48,059 bases of DNA from JAJRZX01 sp964472295. Its GTDB lineage: Bacteria; Desulfobacterota; GWC2-55-46; JADFVP01. Position 1 is the stretch's first letter. Every line of letters starts with the position of its first letter. The translations under genes and the position numbers were made by a program. Below are positions 31,904 to 40,538 of this stretch, piece after piece. The notes beneath the pieces were generated by a model, which did no database searches, was not told where the DNA came from, and saw only the letters and a program-made list of their open reading frames with translations. The DNA is taken from contig CAYYJQ010000015.1 of NCBI GenBank assembly GCA_964472295.1, positions 1 through 48,059 on the forward strand, written 5' to 3'.

Positions 31904-31974
31904 GAAGGCCTCCGCTCCACCCCTGACCCCGCAAGGCCCCTATGCCGCCCACAGCCAAGGGGAGCGGCAGGGAA

Positions 31975-33210
31975 CTAAAATTCGAGTCCAAGGCCGATTA
32001 GCCGCTCTCTCATCTCTCCCACTACCCGGGCCTCGTCTTCGACGCCGCCAGCCGCGAAGGTAGCCGAAAAACGGAGGTAACTCCCGGCGTTGTCCCATGG
32101 CACGGTGGATATGTGGGCCTTTCTTATAAGAAATTCCGAGGCCTCTTCGGCATTCTCAAAATGCGTTCCATCACCTGCCCCTGAGGGGGCCTTTACGTAG
32201 AGGTAAAAAGTGCCGCCCGGCATGGATGCCTTAAAACCAGCGGCCCCGAGGGCCTCTACCATGAGACCGAGCCTCCGGCTGTACTTTGCCGCGATGTTTT
32301 CCGTAATATCCGGGTTCTCAAGGGCAGTAATTCCGGCCTTCTGTATGGCCTTGAACTGGCCGGAATCATAATTGTCCTTTACATGGGCAAAGGCGCTTAT
32401 GACCTTTTCATTCCCCACGAGAAAGGCAAGACGCCAGCCCGTCATGTTGTAGGCCTTGGAGAGTGAATGTATCTCCACGCCGACTTCCATGGCCCCGGGT
32501 ATGGATAGGAAACTCAGCGGGGGGCCGGTGTAACCGAGGGCCGCGTAGGCGGCGTCGTGGACAACAATAATATTGTTTCTCCTTGCAAAATCCACGACCT
32601 CGCGGAAAAATTCTTCTGTTGCCCCGGCGCCAGTGGGGTTGTTGGGGTAATTGAGATAAAGGAGTTTCGCGCGCTTGAGGTCATCGGCGCCTATGGCCCC
32701 GAGGTCCGGGAGAAATCTATTTTCTTCAAGGAGGGGAAGGTTCACCACCTTTCCGCCGTGCCACTCCGTGTGCGTTGCCATTACGGGGTAGCCCGGGGTG
32801 GTCATGAGCATCACGTCGCCCTCGTTTATAAAGGCATCGGGGAGCATGGCAAGGGCGCACTTTGAGCCAATGGAGTGGACGACTCCTTTAACGGGGTCAA
32901 GGCCGGTGACGCCGAAGACGCGGTCCATGTAGCGCACGGCGGCGTCCTTGAACTCCTGTATGCCGTTATCGGCGTAGCCCCTGTTCTCAGGTCTTTCGCA
33001 CTCTGCCTTCAGGGAATCCACCACCACGGGAAAGGCCATCTCATCGGGCTCACCCACGCCAAAATCAAGGAGTTCCCTCTCCGGGTCGGCGGCCATGGCC
33101 GCGGCCTTGGCGCGCTTTATCTTCTCGAACTTGTATATCTTCGTATCTTTTCCAAAGGAACTCCCGCCGAGTCTCGCGGCAAAGAGCCCCTGTATGTAGT
33201 CTTCGCTCAT
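31975..33210 (-). CDS. dapL: LL-diaminopimelate aminotransferase DapL
   Basis: PLP enzyme that converts tetrahydrodipicolinate directly to LL-diaminopimelate for lysine and peptidoglycan synthesis, bypassing the succinyl or acetyl routes. The 411-residue product has DFGVGEPDE, YADNGIQEFKDA, LYLNYPNNPTGA and the PLP Lys in HSLSKAYNMTGWR. These features, especially the ADNGIQEFK segment, fit DapL better than generic aspartate aminotransferases. GGAGG is ten bases upstream. The DapL route is known in Deltaproteobacteria, Chlamydiae, cyanobacteria and plants, and helps place the organism. Confidence 0.92.
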   Translation of the reverse strand: MSEDYIQGLFAARLGGSSFGKDTKIYKFEKIKRAKAAAMAADPERELLDFGVGEPDEMAFPVVVDSLKAECERPENRGYADNGIQEFKDAAVRYMDRVFGVTGLDPVKGVVHSIGSKCALAMLPDAFINEGDVMLMTTPGYPVMATHTEWHGGKVVNLPLLEENRFLPDLGAIGADDLKRAKLLYLNYPNNPTGAGATEEFFREVVDFARRNNIIVVHDAAYAALGYTGPPLSFLSIPGAMEVGVEIHSLSKAYNMTGWRLAFLVGNEKVISAFAHVKDNYDSGQFKAIQKAGITALENPDITENIAAKYSRRLGLMVEALGAAGFKASMPGGTFYLYVKAPSGAGDGTHFENAEEASEFLIRKAHISTVPWDNAGSYLRFSATFAAGGVEDEARVVGEMRERLIGLGLEF

Positions 33211-33267
33211 CTTAGCGCTTCCTCCATTTTTTTATAAGGGGCCGATGGTCCACCCCAAAAGGACATA

Positions 33268-34053
33268 TCAGACGACCCTGTTAACGAGGGGGTCAATACC
33301 CGAAACCCTTACCTCAACAGTATTTCCGGGTTTCATCTTTCCAACTCCAGGCGGCGTGCCCGTGGCGATTACGTCTCCCGGGAGAAGGGTCATAACGCGG
33401 GAGACGAAGTTTACAAGTTCAAAGACATTGAATATCATGTCTTCCGTGGCCGCTGATTGGCGTCTCTCGCCATTGAGGTATGTCTCTATGGTTACATCGC
33501 ACGGGTCGAGTTCTGTCTCTATCCATGGCCCCATGGGGGCAAAGGTGTCAAAGCCCTTGGCCCGTGTCCACTGTCCGTCGCGGCCCTGAAGGTCGCGGGC
33601 CGTTACATCGTTAAAGGCCGTGTAACCGAGGATATAATCGCGCGCCTTGTCCAGGTCTACGTCCCTTGCCCGCCTTCCGATGACAACGGCGAGTTCTCCC
33701 TCGAAGTCCACCCTGTGGGACATGTGCGCCGGGTAGATTATATCGTCTCCAGGGCCGATGACAGACGTTGAGGGTTTGAGGAAAAACAGGGGTTCCTCTG
33801 GTATCTTCTGGTTGAACTCCGCGGCATGGGCCCTGTAGTTGAGACCTATGGCGACTATCTTTGTCGGGAGCGATGGGGCAAGGAGACGGACGTCTTTAAG
33901 GGCGTGGAAGGGACCCCTTTTCGGGGCCTTTCCCGGCCCGCCTGCCCCCGCGCCAAAGTACTCTTCTGGGCTTATCTCGAAGAGCCCCTCGCAGCCCTCT
34001 TCCATTAGGCCGTAGCGGGCCTTGCCATTGGTCTTAAAACGCGCGAGTCTCAC
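33268..34053 (-). CDS. Fumarylacetoacetate hydrolase (FAH) family protein
   Basis: A 261-residue FAH-fold enzyme. The family includes acylpyruvases, isomerases and decarboxylases of dicarboxylic acids. Metal ligands appear in VDFEGELAVVIG (Glu pair) and the downstream Asp of AFNDVTARD; the FDTFAPMGPW and VIATGTPPGVG blocks are typical. It starts with GTG after GGAGG. The substrate is not readable; many such genes sit in biosynthetic operons and may repair side products (for instance acylpyruvates). It lies between argG and dapL. Confidence 0.92.
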   Translation of the reverse strand: MRLARFKTNGKARYGLMEEGCEGLFEISPEEYFGAGAGGPGKAPKRGPFHALKDVRLLAPSLPTKIVAIGLNYRAHAAEFNQKIPEEPLFFLKPSTSVIGPGDDIIYPAHMSHRVDFEGELAVVIGRRARDVDLDKARDYILGYTAFNDVTARDLQGRDGQWTRAKGFDTFAPMGPWIETELDPCDVTIETYLNGERRQSAATEDMIFNVFELVNFVSRVMTLLPGDVIATGTPPGVGKMKPGNTVEVRVSGIDPLVNRVV

Positions 34054-34129
34054 GGCAGGGCCTCCACATGGACCCCCTGCTTTGCTCCCGGGTACTTTTG
34101 CCCCTTATCAGACCACCTTGCCCCCATGC

Positions 34130-35344
34130 TCAGCGCTTGCCCTTTTTATTCATGAGGCCTTCGAGTTTCATCTCAAGGGAACTTATACGTATAAAGCCCT
34201 CGGCGTCGCGCTGGTCATAGACCGTCTCGGCCTCGAAGGTGGCAAGGTCGGGGTTATAAAGGCTCTTATGGGCCTTTCTGCCCACAATGATGCAACTGCC
34301 CTTGTAGAGTTTGAGCCTTGCCCTGCCTGTGATGACCGAGGCGGCCTCGTCAAAGAAGGCCTGCAGGGCACGCCGCTCGGCGCCGAACCAGTAGCCGTAA
34401 TAGATGAGTTCAGCGTAGCGGGGTATGAGAGAGTTTCTGAGGTGCAGGAGTTCTCTTGTCATTGTAAGGGACTCAACGGCGCGCCTGCCACGGTGAAGGA
34501 TGGTCCCTCCGGGGGTCTCGTATATGCCGCGGGACTTCATGCCAACGTAGCGACCTTCCACCATGTCCACCATGCCCACGCCGTTTGCGCCGCCGAGGCG
34601 GTTGAGGCGGGCAAGGAGTTTCGCAGGGCTCATGGCCCGTCCGTTAAGGGCCACGGCGTCGCCCTTCTCGTAATCTATTTCAATATAAGTAGCCTTGTCA
34701 GGGGCCTTTTCAGGGGGCACTGTATAGCGGAACATGTCCTCCGGGGGCTCGACGTACGGGTCTTCGAGTACGCCGCCCTCGAAACTCAGGTGCAGGAGGT
34801 TGCCGTCGCAGCTGTAGGGTTTCTTTCGCGTCACAGGGACGTGGATGCCGTGCCTGCGGGCATACTCCACGAGTTCGCTCCTGCCCTTCAGGTCCCATTC
34901 CCGCCATGGGGCGATTACCTTTATATCGGGGTTGATGTAATAGTAGGTAAGTTCAAAGCGCACCTGGTCATTGCCCTTGCCCGTGGCCCCGTGGGCAACG
35001 GCGTCGGAGCGCGTCTTTTTCACCACATCCATCTGGGCCTTTGCGATAAGGGGACGCGCTATGGAAGTACCAAGGAGATACTCTCCCTCGTATACGGCCC
35101 CTGCCCTTATCATGGGGAAGACGTAATCACGGGCGAATTCTTCCTTGAGGTCAACGATATGGACGCTCTTGGCGCCAGTCTTGAGGGCCTTTTCACGTAA
35201 CCCCTTTATCTCTCCGCCCTGACCGACATCGGCAACAAAGGCCACGACCTCGCAGTTATATTTTTCCTTTATCCATTTTATTATTATGGACGTATCGAGC
35301 CCGCCCGAGTAGGCAAGCACTACCCTTCTTACCTTCTTATCCAT
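34130..35344 (-). CDS. argG: Argininosuccinate synthase ArgG
   Basis: Joins citrulline and aspartate with ATP in arginine synthesis. The 404-residue product has the PP-loop LAYSGGLDTSIII (about 9-21), VADVGQG, ATGKGNDQVRFE and the GRAMSPA-containing C-terminal half typical of the family. AGGGG precedes the ATG. It follows argF by 65 bases and would be co-transcribed with the FAH, dapL and folK genes. No argH is present downstream within the window. Confidence 0.98.
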   Translation of the reverse strand: MDKKVRRVVLAYSGGLDTSIIIKWIKEKYNCEVVAFVADVGQGGEIKGLREKALKTGAKSVHIVDLKEEFARDYVFPMIRAGAVYEGEYLLGTSIARPLIAKAQMDVVKKTRSDAVAHGATGKGNDQVRFELTYYYINPDIKVIAPWREWDLKGRSELVEYARRHGIHVPVTRKKPYSCDGNLLHLSFEGGVLEDPYVEPPEDMFRYTVPPEKAPDKATYIEIDYEKGDAVALNGRAMSPAKLLARLNRLGGANGVGMVDMVEGRYVGMKSRGIYETPGGTILHRGRRAVESLTMTRELLHLRNSLIPRYAELIYYGYWFGAERRALQAFFDEAASVITGRARLKLYKGSCIIVGRKAHKSLYNPDLATFEAETVYDQRDAEGFIRISSLEMKLEGLMNKKGKR

Positions 35345-35409
35345 CTCTACCCCTTTATGCGTTTTTTTAACGGCCCTTGAACCTGGCCGTTATATATCTT
35401 TCCTTAAAA

Positions 35410-36330
35410 TCACTCCCCGCCGCGGGCTTCAACCGTGAGGAGCCATTCGAGAATGGCCTTCTGCATATGGAGACGGTTCTCGGCCTGGTCCCAGACCACG
35501 GATTGAGTGCCCTCCATGACCTTGTCTGTAATCTCCTCGCCCCTGTGCGCCGGAAGGCAGTGCATTACAACGGCGTCCTCTGCCCCAAGGGCCAGGACTC
35601 TCTCGTTCACCTGAAACCCCTTGAACACGGCCTCTCTCTTTTTCTGCTCCCCTTCCTGCCCCATGGACGCCCAGACATCGGTGTTCATAACATCCGCCCC
35701 AATGGCCGCCTCTTCAACGGTCTTTACTACCTTTATGTTAGCGCCAGCCCCGGCCTCTTTCATTATGCGCTCGTCAGGCCCGTAACCCGGGGGGCAAGCA
35801 AGTCGGAGTTCAAAGCCAAGGATAGACGCGGCCTCTATCCAGGAATTCGCCATGTTGTTGCCGTCGCCTATCCAGCACACCTTGAGCCCCTTGTATGTAC
35901 CCTTCTTTTCCACCATTGTAAGGACATCGGCAAGGACCTGGCATGGGTGGTGCGAGTCCGTGAGGCCGTTTATGACGGGCACGGTTGAGTAACGGGTGAA
36001 TTCCTCTATCTTGTCGTGGCCGAATGTGCGTATGACCACTGCGTCCACGTACCTGGACATGACGCGCGCCGTGTCCTTGATTGGTTCACCGCGGCCTATC
36101 TGAGAGTCAGCGCTGCTCATGAAAATGGCCGAGCCGCCGAGGTGATACATGGCCGTCTCAAAGGAGACGCGCGTGCGCGTCGAGGATTTTTCGAATATGA
36201 GCCCAAGGACGCGGCCCCGGAGCGGCTGGTGCGGGATGCCCCGTGCGTGGCGCTCCTTAAGGGAGGCGGCACGCGCGATGAGCCCGTCTATGGCGTCTTT
36301 ATCAAGGTCGAGAATTCTTAATAGATGCAT
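35410..36330 (-). CDS. argF: Ornithine carbamoyltransferase ArgF
   Basis: Makes citrulline from ornithine and carbamoyl phosphate. From the ATG at 36330 (GAGGT four bases upstream) the product is 306 residues, the normal length; a GTG 14 codons earlier has no ribosome site. Carbamoyl-phosphate loop KSSTRTRVSFE (about 45-55), HPCQ, DGNNMANSW, and the ornithine loop HCLPAHRGEE are present. It lies between a 388-base repeat-filled gap and argG. Confidence 0.97.
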   Translation of the reverse strand: MHLLRILDLDKDAIDGLIARAASLKERHARGIPHQPLRGRVLGLIFEKSSTRTRVSFETAMYHLGGSAIFMSSADSQIGRGEPIKDTARVMSRYVDAVVIRTFGHDKIEEFTRYSTVPVINGLTDSHHPCQVLADVLTMVEKKGTYKGLKVCWIGDGNNMANSWIEAASILGFELRLACPPGYGPDERIMKEAGAGANIKVVKTVEEAAIGADVMNTDVWASMGQEGEQKKREAVFKGFQVNERVLALGAEDAVVMHCLPAHRGEEITDKVMEGTQSVVWDQAENRLHMQKAILEWLLTVEARGGE

Positions 36331-36376
36331 AAAACCTCGTGATTTTTTAAAAATGGCGGACAATGCCCGCACTGTT

Positions 36377-36718
36377 TGTTAGGTTTCGCCGGAGCTCTAC
36401 CCAACCTACAAGAACTATTTTCTTTTGGCGGGCACAGCCCACCCTACCCTACAACCCTACTGGCTCAGGGCGAACGCTTGAAAAAGCCCACAATATTGAT
36501 AAAACCAATCACCCTGAGCCAGTCGAAGGGTTGAGGGTTAGCCCTGCAGTGTGGCAGTGCCCGTCCTACTGGTTTTCTTTGCTCCACTTTCTTTTTTCCA
36601 AAGGAAAGTGGAAGGTCTTTTAATATGCGGCCAGAGGCCGCATACATACTTTTCCTCTTTTTCTCTCTCTTTTCTTTCTTCTTCTTTTCTTTTTCTTATC
36701 TCTTTCCCGTCTTCCTTC
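36377..36718. repeat. Composite intergenic repeat mosaic inside the arg cluster
   Basis: Ordered modules: GTAG-headed REP hairpin copy 2 (36377-36411); near-palindrome GGCGGGC-ACA-GCCCACC (36427-36443); an 11-bp inverted repeat CTGGCTCAGGG / CCCTGAGCCAG (36460-36470 and 36512-36522); CTACTGGTTTTCTTTG (36568-36582); CCACTTTC...GAAAGTGG hairpin (36584-36611); perfect palindrome TATGCGGCC-AGA-GGCCGCATA (36624-36644); and about 75 bases of polypyrimidine up to the argD stop. There is no reading frame I trust. It separates argD from argF. Confidence 0.75.
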
Positions 36719-37906
36719 TTAAACCTTCTCAAGCACTCTTTCGAGGATTTCCATCATCTCGTCCACTTCAGCGGCGGTAATGGTAAGGGGCGGGAGGAAG
36801 CGGAGGACCTTTTCTCCGGCGCCGATGAGGAGGAGTCCTTCTTCGAGGCATTCTTTTACAATATCCCCAACTGGTTTGTCCACCTCCATGCCGATGATGA
36901 GCCCCTTGCCCCGGATATTTTTTATGAATTCATGTTTGTCCTTTAATTCAAGGAGGCGCGAGAGGGTGTACTCGCCCATGTTCACGCAGTTATTTAGCAC
37001 CCCTTCATCGAGGATTGTCCTGAGAGTCGCGAGGCCCGCGGCAGTCGCCAGTGGATTTCCGCCAAAGGTCGAGGCGTGGCTCCCTGGCCCAAAGGCCTCT
37101 TTAACGGATTCGTCAACAAGCATGGCCCCAATGGCTACGCCTCCGCCAAGGCCCTTTGCGAGTGTCATGATATGGGGCGGTGTAGCGTAGTGCTCATGGG
37201 CAAAGAGCCTGCCCGTGCGTCCGATGCCCACCTGCACCTCGTCATATATAAGAAGCGCGCCGGCCCTGTCGCAGACCTCGCGAAGGCCCTTTAGATACCC
37301 TGCGTCAGGCACGTTCACCCCGCCCTCGCCCTGTATGGGTTCGACCATGACGGCGGCGGTACGGGAGTCCATGGCCGAGCGCACGGCAGAGAGGTCGTTA
37401 AAGGGGATGTACGTGAATTTTTCAAGAAAGGGCTCAAAGCCCCTTCGCACCTTGACCTGCCCTGTTGCCGAGAGCGTGGCGAAGGTCCTGCCATGGAAGG
37501 ACTTTTCCATGGTAAGGACCTTGTGACGAGGCTCGCCCTTATCCGCGAAAAACTTACGGGCAAGTTTTATGGCCGCCTCGTTGGCCTCTGCCCCGGAGTT
37601 ACAGAAAAAGACCTTGTCCGAAAAGGAGTTGGCCGTAAGGAGCGCGGCCAACTCGGCCTGCGGCGCGATGTGGTAGAGGTTCGATATGTGAATGAGGCTC
37701 TCTGCCTGCTCCTTTATGGCGCGCACCACGGCAGGGTGGCAGTGCCCGAGGTTGCAGACCGCTATGCCCGAGGTAAAGTCGAGGTATTCCTTTCCAGAGG
37801 CATCCCAGACGCGCGAGCCGAGGCCGCGCACCATGGCCACGGGAAAACGCCTGTATGTATTCAATACATGACGGTCAGTAAGGGCTATTATCTCTTCGTT
37901 GTTCAA
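36719..37906 (-). CDS. argD: Acetylornithine aminotransferase ArgD
   Basis: PLP class-III aminotransferase converting N-acetylglutamate semialdehyde to N-acetylornithine. The 395-residue product has HVLNTYRRFPVAMVRG, CNSGAEANEAAIKLAR, SFHGRTFATLSATGQ, LIYDEVQVGIGRTG and the PLP Lys in MTLAKGLGGG. The start appears to be TTG (37906), aligned with the usual N-terminus; the ribosome site is weak. It lies 112 bases after argB, with a very stable hairpin in between, and is followed by a polypurine stretch on its own strand. Confidence 0.95.
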   Translation of the reverse strand: MNNEEIIALTDRHVLNTYRRFPVAMVRGLGSRVWDASGKEYLDFTSGIAVCNLGHCHPAVVRAIKEQAESLIHISNLYHIAPQAELAALLTANSFSDKVFFCNSGAEANEAAIKLARKFFADKGEPRHKVLTMEKSFHGRTFATLSATGQVKVRRGFEPFLEKFTYIPFNDLSAVRSAMDSRTAAVMVEPIQGEGGVNVPDAGYLKGLREVCDRAGALLIYDEVQVGIGRTGRLFAHEHYATPPHIMTLAKGLGGGVAIGAMLVDESVKEAFGPGSHASTFGGNPLATAAGLATLRTILDEGVLNNCVNMGEYTLSRLLELKDKHEFIKNIRGKGLIIGMEVDKPVGDIVKECLEEGLLLIGAGEKVLRFLPPLTITAAEVDEMMEILERVLEKV

Positions 37907-37987
37907 TGTCTTCTACTTCAGCCTCAAGTGCGTGAAAACGAGAAAGAATCAGGACCATGCCGCGGGCCTGCCATAAGGTGCCTGTCC

Positions 37988-38014
37988 CGCGCCGCCCCCG
38001 AGGGGGGCGGCGCG
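37988..38014 (-). other. Very stable intercistronic hairpin between argB and argD
   Basis: A perfect 12-bp, all G-C stem (37988-37999 with 38003-38014) closes on three bases, directly after the argB stop at 38019. No T run follows. It probably acts as an mRNA-stability or differential-expression element rather than a terminator. Confidence 0.7.
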
Positions 38015-38018
38015 CACT

Positions 38019-38903
38019 TCAGGTCCCCTTCTTCATCTCGTCAAGTTCTTTCTTTCTGGCTATGACCGTGCCTATGCCCGCGTCGGTAAAGATCTCGAGG
38101 AGCACGGCGTGCTCAACGCGGCCGTCTATTATATGCGCCCTCTTCACGCCGCCTGTCACTGCCCCTGCGCAACACCTTATCTTGGGTATCATGCCGCCCT
38201 TCGCGACGCCAGTGGTTATGAGCCTCCGGGCGCGCGCCACGGTAAGCGCGGATATGAGGCCGCCCTTTTTATCAAGCACACCCCTGACATCTGTAAGGAG
38301 AATGAGTTTATCGGCCTCAAGGGCAGTGGCAACGGCACCGGCAACAGTGTCGGCGTTTATGTTGTAACTCTTCCCGCCCCTGCCCCAGCCCACGGGGGCG
38401 ATGACAGGGATGAAACTGCTGTCCTCAAGAGAGCGTATTACCGCCGGGTTTACTGTGTCCACCTCGCCCGCGCGCCCCATCTCCGCGCCCTTTATCTTCA
38501 AGGGCTTTGCCTTTATGAGGCCCCCGTCCTTACCGCCTATACCAACGGCACGCCCGCCATAGTGATTTATAAGGCCCACAATCTCCTTATTCACCTTGCC
38601 AACAAGGACCATCTCCACAACGTCCATGGTCTCCTCGTCGGTTACGCGGATACCCTTTACAAAACGGGTCTCAATACCGAGTTTTTCAAGAAGCCCGCCT
38701 ATCTGGGGTCCCCCGCCGTGAACAATCACGGGGTTGAGGCCAACGTACTTCATGAGAACCACGTCGCGGGCAAAACTCTGCTTCAGCGACTCGTCAGTCA
38801 TGGCAGAGCCGCCGTATTTTATGACAATGGTCCTTCCGCGAAACTTCCGTATGTAGGGAAGAGCCTCGAAAAGGGTCTTTATCTTGTTTATCTGAACCTT
38901 CAT
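38019..38903 (-). CDS. argB: Acetylglutamate kinase ArgB
   Basis: Phosphorylates N-acetylglutamate, the usual feedback-controlled step of arginine synthesis. The 294-residue product has VIKYGGSAM (about 26-34), VIVHGGGPQIG (about 58-68), the NINADTVAGAVA nucleotide region and LLTDVRGV. It has an extended N-terminal helix (MKVQINKIKTLFEALPYIRKF), the feature that in arginine-sensitive hexameric enzymes links dimers, so feedback inhibition is plausible. AAGAGG precedes the ATG and lies just after a terminator T tract. First gene of argB-argD-(repeat)-argF-argG. Confidence 0.97.
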   Translation of the reverse strand: MKVQINKIKTLFEALPYIRKFRGRTIVIKYGGSAMTDESLKQSFARDVVLMKYVGLNPVIVHGGGPQIGGLLEKLGIETRFVKGIRVTDEETMDVVEMVLVGKVNKEIVGLINHYGGRAVGIGGKDGGLIKAKPLKIKGAEMGRAGEVDTVNPAVIRSLEDSSFIPVIAPVGWGRGGKSYNINADTVAGAVATALEADKLILLTDVRGVLDKKGGLISALTVARARRLITTGVAKGGMIPKIRCCAGAVTGGVKRAHIIDGRVEHAVLLEIFTDAGIGTVIARKKELDEMKKGT

Positions 38904-38917
38904 GAAAAAAGCCTCTT

Positions 38918-38965
38918 GAAAAAAGAAAAAAATTCCTTACTTTCTTTTGGAAAAAAGAAAGTAAG
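38918..38965 (-). terminator. Rho-independent terminator of xerC-hslV-hslU operon
   Basis: On the minus strand CTTACTTTCTTTT (38953-38965) pairs perfectly over 13 bp with 38936-38948 around a four-base loop, then GGAA and a long T-rich tract (TTTTTTTCTTTTTTC). The tract abuts the argB ribosome site. Confidence 0.88.
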
Positions 38966-39130
38966 ACAAAGAAAACCAATAGGGTCGCCATCTCCCAGAG
39001 CCTCTATGGAAAGACAAGCCATAGCGGCGCCGTAGCCTAGCAGGCAAGTTCCACAGAGAAAACCAATAGGGTGGGCATTGCCCACCATTACAAGAAACTT
39101 GCGCCAAGGGCTTCGCCACGCGAACCCCCT
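38966..39130. repeat. Tandem AAAACCAATAGGG-type intergenic repeats with GGTGGGC palindrome
   Basis: GAAAACCAATAGGGT occurs twice (38971-38985 and 39058-39072). The second copy merges with the perfect palindrome GGTGGGC-ATT-GCCCACC (39070-39086). A near-palindrome GGGCTTCGC-CAC-GCGAACCCC follows (about 39108-39128). Reverse-oriented copies of the first motif are at 30827 and 36568, and a diverged one at 19220. I see no gene in 38904-39159. Confidence 0.7.
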
Positions 39131-39159
39131 CAAAAACGCAGCAACCCCGCCGCAGGCCC

Positions 39160-40515
39160 CTAAAGTATATACCTCGAGAGGTCCTCGTCCTCGAGAATAT
39201 CGGCGAGTCTCTTCTTCACATACTCGCGGTCTATGACCACCTTCTCGCCGCTCATGTCCGGCGCCTTGAAGGATACCTCCTCAAAGACCCGCTCCATAAC
39301 CGTATGGAGCCTCCTTGCGCCGATGTTCTCCATGCGGTCATTGACAAGGGCCGCTATGCGGGCAATCTCCTCGACAGCGTCGTCTGTATACTCAATGGTG
39401 ATGTCCTCTGTCTCAAGGAGTTCCTTGTACTGCTTGAGTAGCGCGTTATGGGGTTCCTTGAGTATCCTTACAAATTCCTTCTCGCCAAGGGTAGAGAGTT
39501 CCACCCTGATGGGAAACCTCCCCTGAAACTCGGGGATAAGGTCCGAGGGCTTTGCCACGTGGAATGCCCCTGAGGCCACGAAGAGTATGTGGTCGGTCTT
39601 GACCATGCCGTACTTTGTGTTCACCGTGGAGCCCTCCACAATGGGGAGGAGGTCCCGCTGAACGCCCTCTCGCGAGACATCGGGCCCCTGCCCCGACTGA
39701 CGCCCCGCTATCTTGTCTATCTCGTCAATAAAGACAATACCCGACTGCTCCACCCTCTCCACGGCCTTTTTCATGACAACGTCCATGTCGATAAGGCGCG
39801 AGGCCTCTTCCTGCCTGAGTATCGTAAGGGCCTCGGGGACCTTCATCTTCCGGCGCTTGCTCTTCTTTGGGAATATATTGGAGAACATGTCCTTCAGGTT
39901 CATGTCCATGTCCTCGGCGCCAGAGGCCGAGAGTATCTCGATGACTGGCGTCTTCTGCTCTGAGACCTCTATCTCAACCTCGCGGTCGTCGAGTTTACCG
40001 GCCCGGAGGAGCTTTCTGAGTTTATCGCGAGTCTTCTTCGTAAGATCACGCTCGCCCTCAATGCGGGATTCATCAATGTCCTGATAAGGTGCGGACGTCA
40101 CCGGCGGAAGAAGGCAGTCAAGGAGCCTTTCCTCGGCGGCCACCTCGGCCTTTGCCTGCACCTTTACACGCTCCTCGTCCTTTACCATCTTTACGGCAAG
40201 TTCGGTAAGGTCGCGTATTATGCTCTCCACATCGCGGCCAACATAGCCCACTTCCGTGAATTTACTTGCCTCCACCTTTACAAAGGGGGCCTCGGCAAGG
40301 CGGGCGAGACGCCTCGAAATCTCCGTCTTGCCTACCCCTGTGGGTCCTATCATGATGATGTTCTTCGGGGCTATCTCGTCTCGAAGGTCTGCGCGGACCT
40401 GCCGGCGGCGCCACCTGTTCCTGAGCGCTATGGCAACGGCGCGTTTGGCCTCGCCCTGACCTATTATGTATCTATCGAGCTCCGAGACTATCTCTCTCGG
40501 CGTAAAGTTCTTCAT
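39160..40515 (-). CDS. hslU: HslUV protease ATPase subunit HslU (ClpY)
   Basis: AAA+ unfoldase of the HslUV protease. The 451-residue product has the N-terminal PREIVSELDRYIIGQ, Walker A GPTGVGKTEISRRL (about 54-67), YVGRDVESIIRDL, an I-domain (about 110-230) with charged segments, Walker B FIDEIDKI, and the C-terminal EDLSRYIL, which docks into HslV pockets. GGAGG and AGGT both precede the ATG. It follows hslV by 23 bases and ends before a terminator. Confidence 0.98.
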   Translation of the reverse strand: MKNFTPREIVSELDRYIIGQGEAKRAVAIALRNRWRRRQVRADLRDEIAPKNIIMIGPTGVGKTEISRRLARLAEAPFVKVEASKFTEVGYVGRDVESIIRDLTELAVKMVKDEERVKVQAKAEVAAEERLLDCLLPPVTSAPYQDIDESRIEGERDLTKKTRDKLRKLLRAGKLDDREVEIEVSEQKTPVIEILSASGAEDMDMNLKDMFSNIFPKKSKRRKMKVPEALTILRQEEASRLIDMDVVMKKAVERVEQSGIVFIDEIDKIAGRQSGQGPDVSREGVQRDLLPIVEGSTVNTKYGMVKTDHILFVASGAFHVAKPSDLIPEFQGRFPIRVELSTLGEKEFVRILKEPHNALLKQYKELLETEDITIEYTDDAVEEIARIAALVNDRMENIGARRLHTVMERVFEEVSFKAPDMSGEKVVIDREYVKKRLADILEDEDLSRYIL

Positions 40516-40538
40516 ATTACCTGAGCCTTCCTCCGTGG

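Noticed and set aside
34022..35200. Long plus-strand open frame opposite argG
   Set aside because: It is the complement of a well-conserved gene with clear ArgG motifs and has no family signature of its own. Other long plus-strand frames (for example opposite secA, lepB and argB) were rejected for the same reason.
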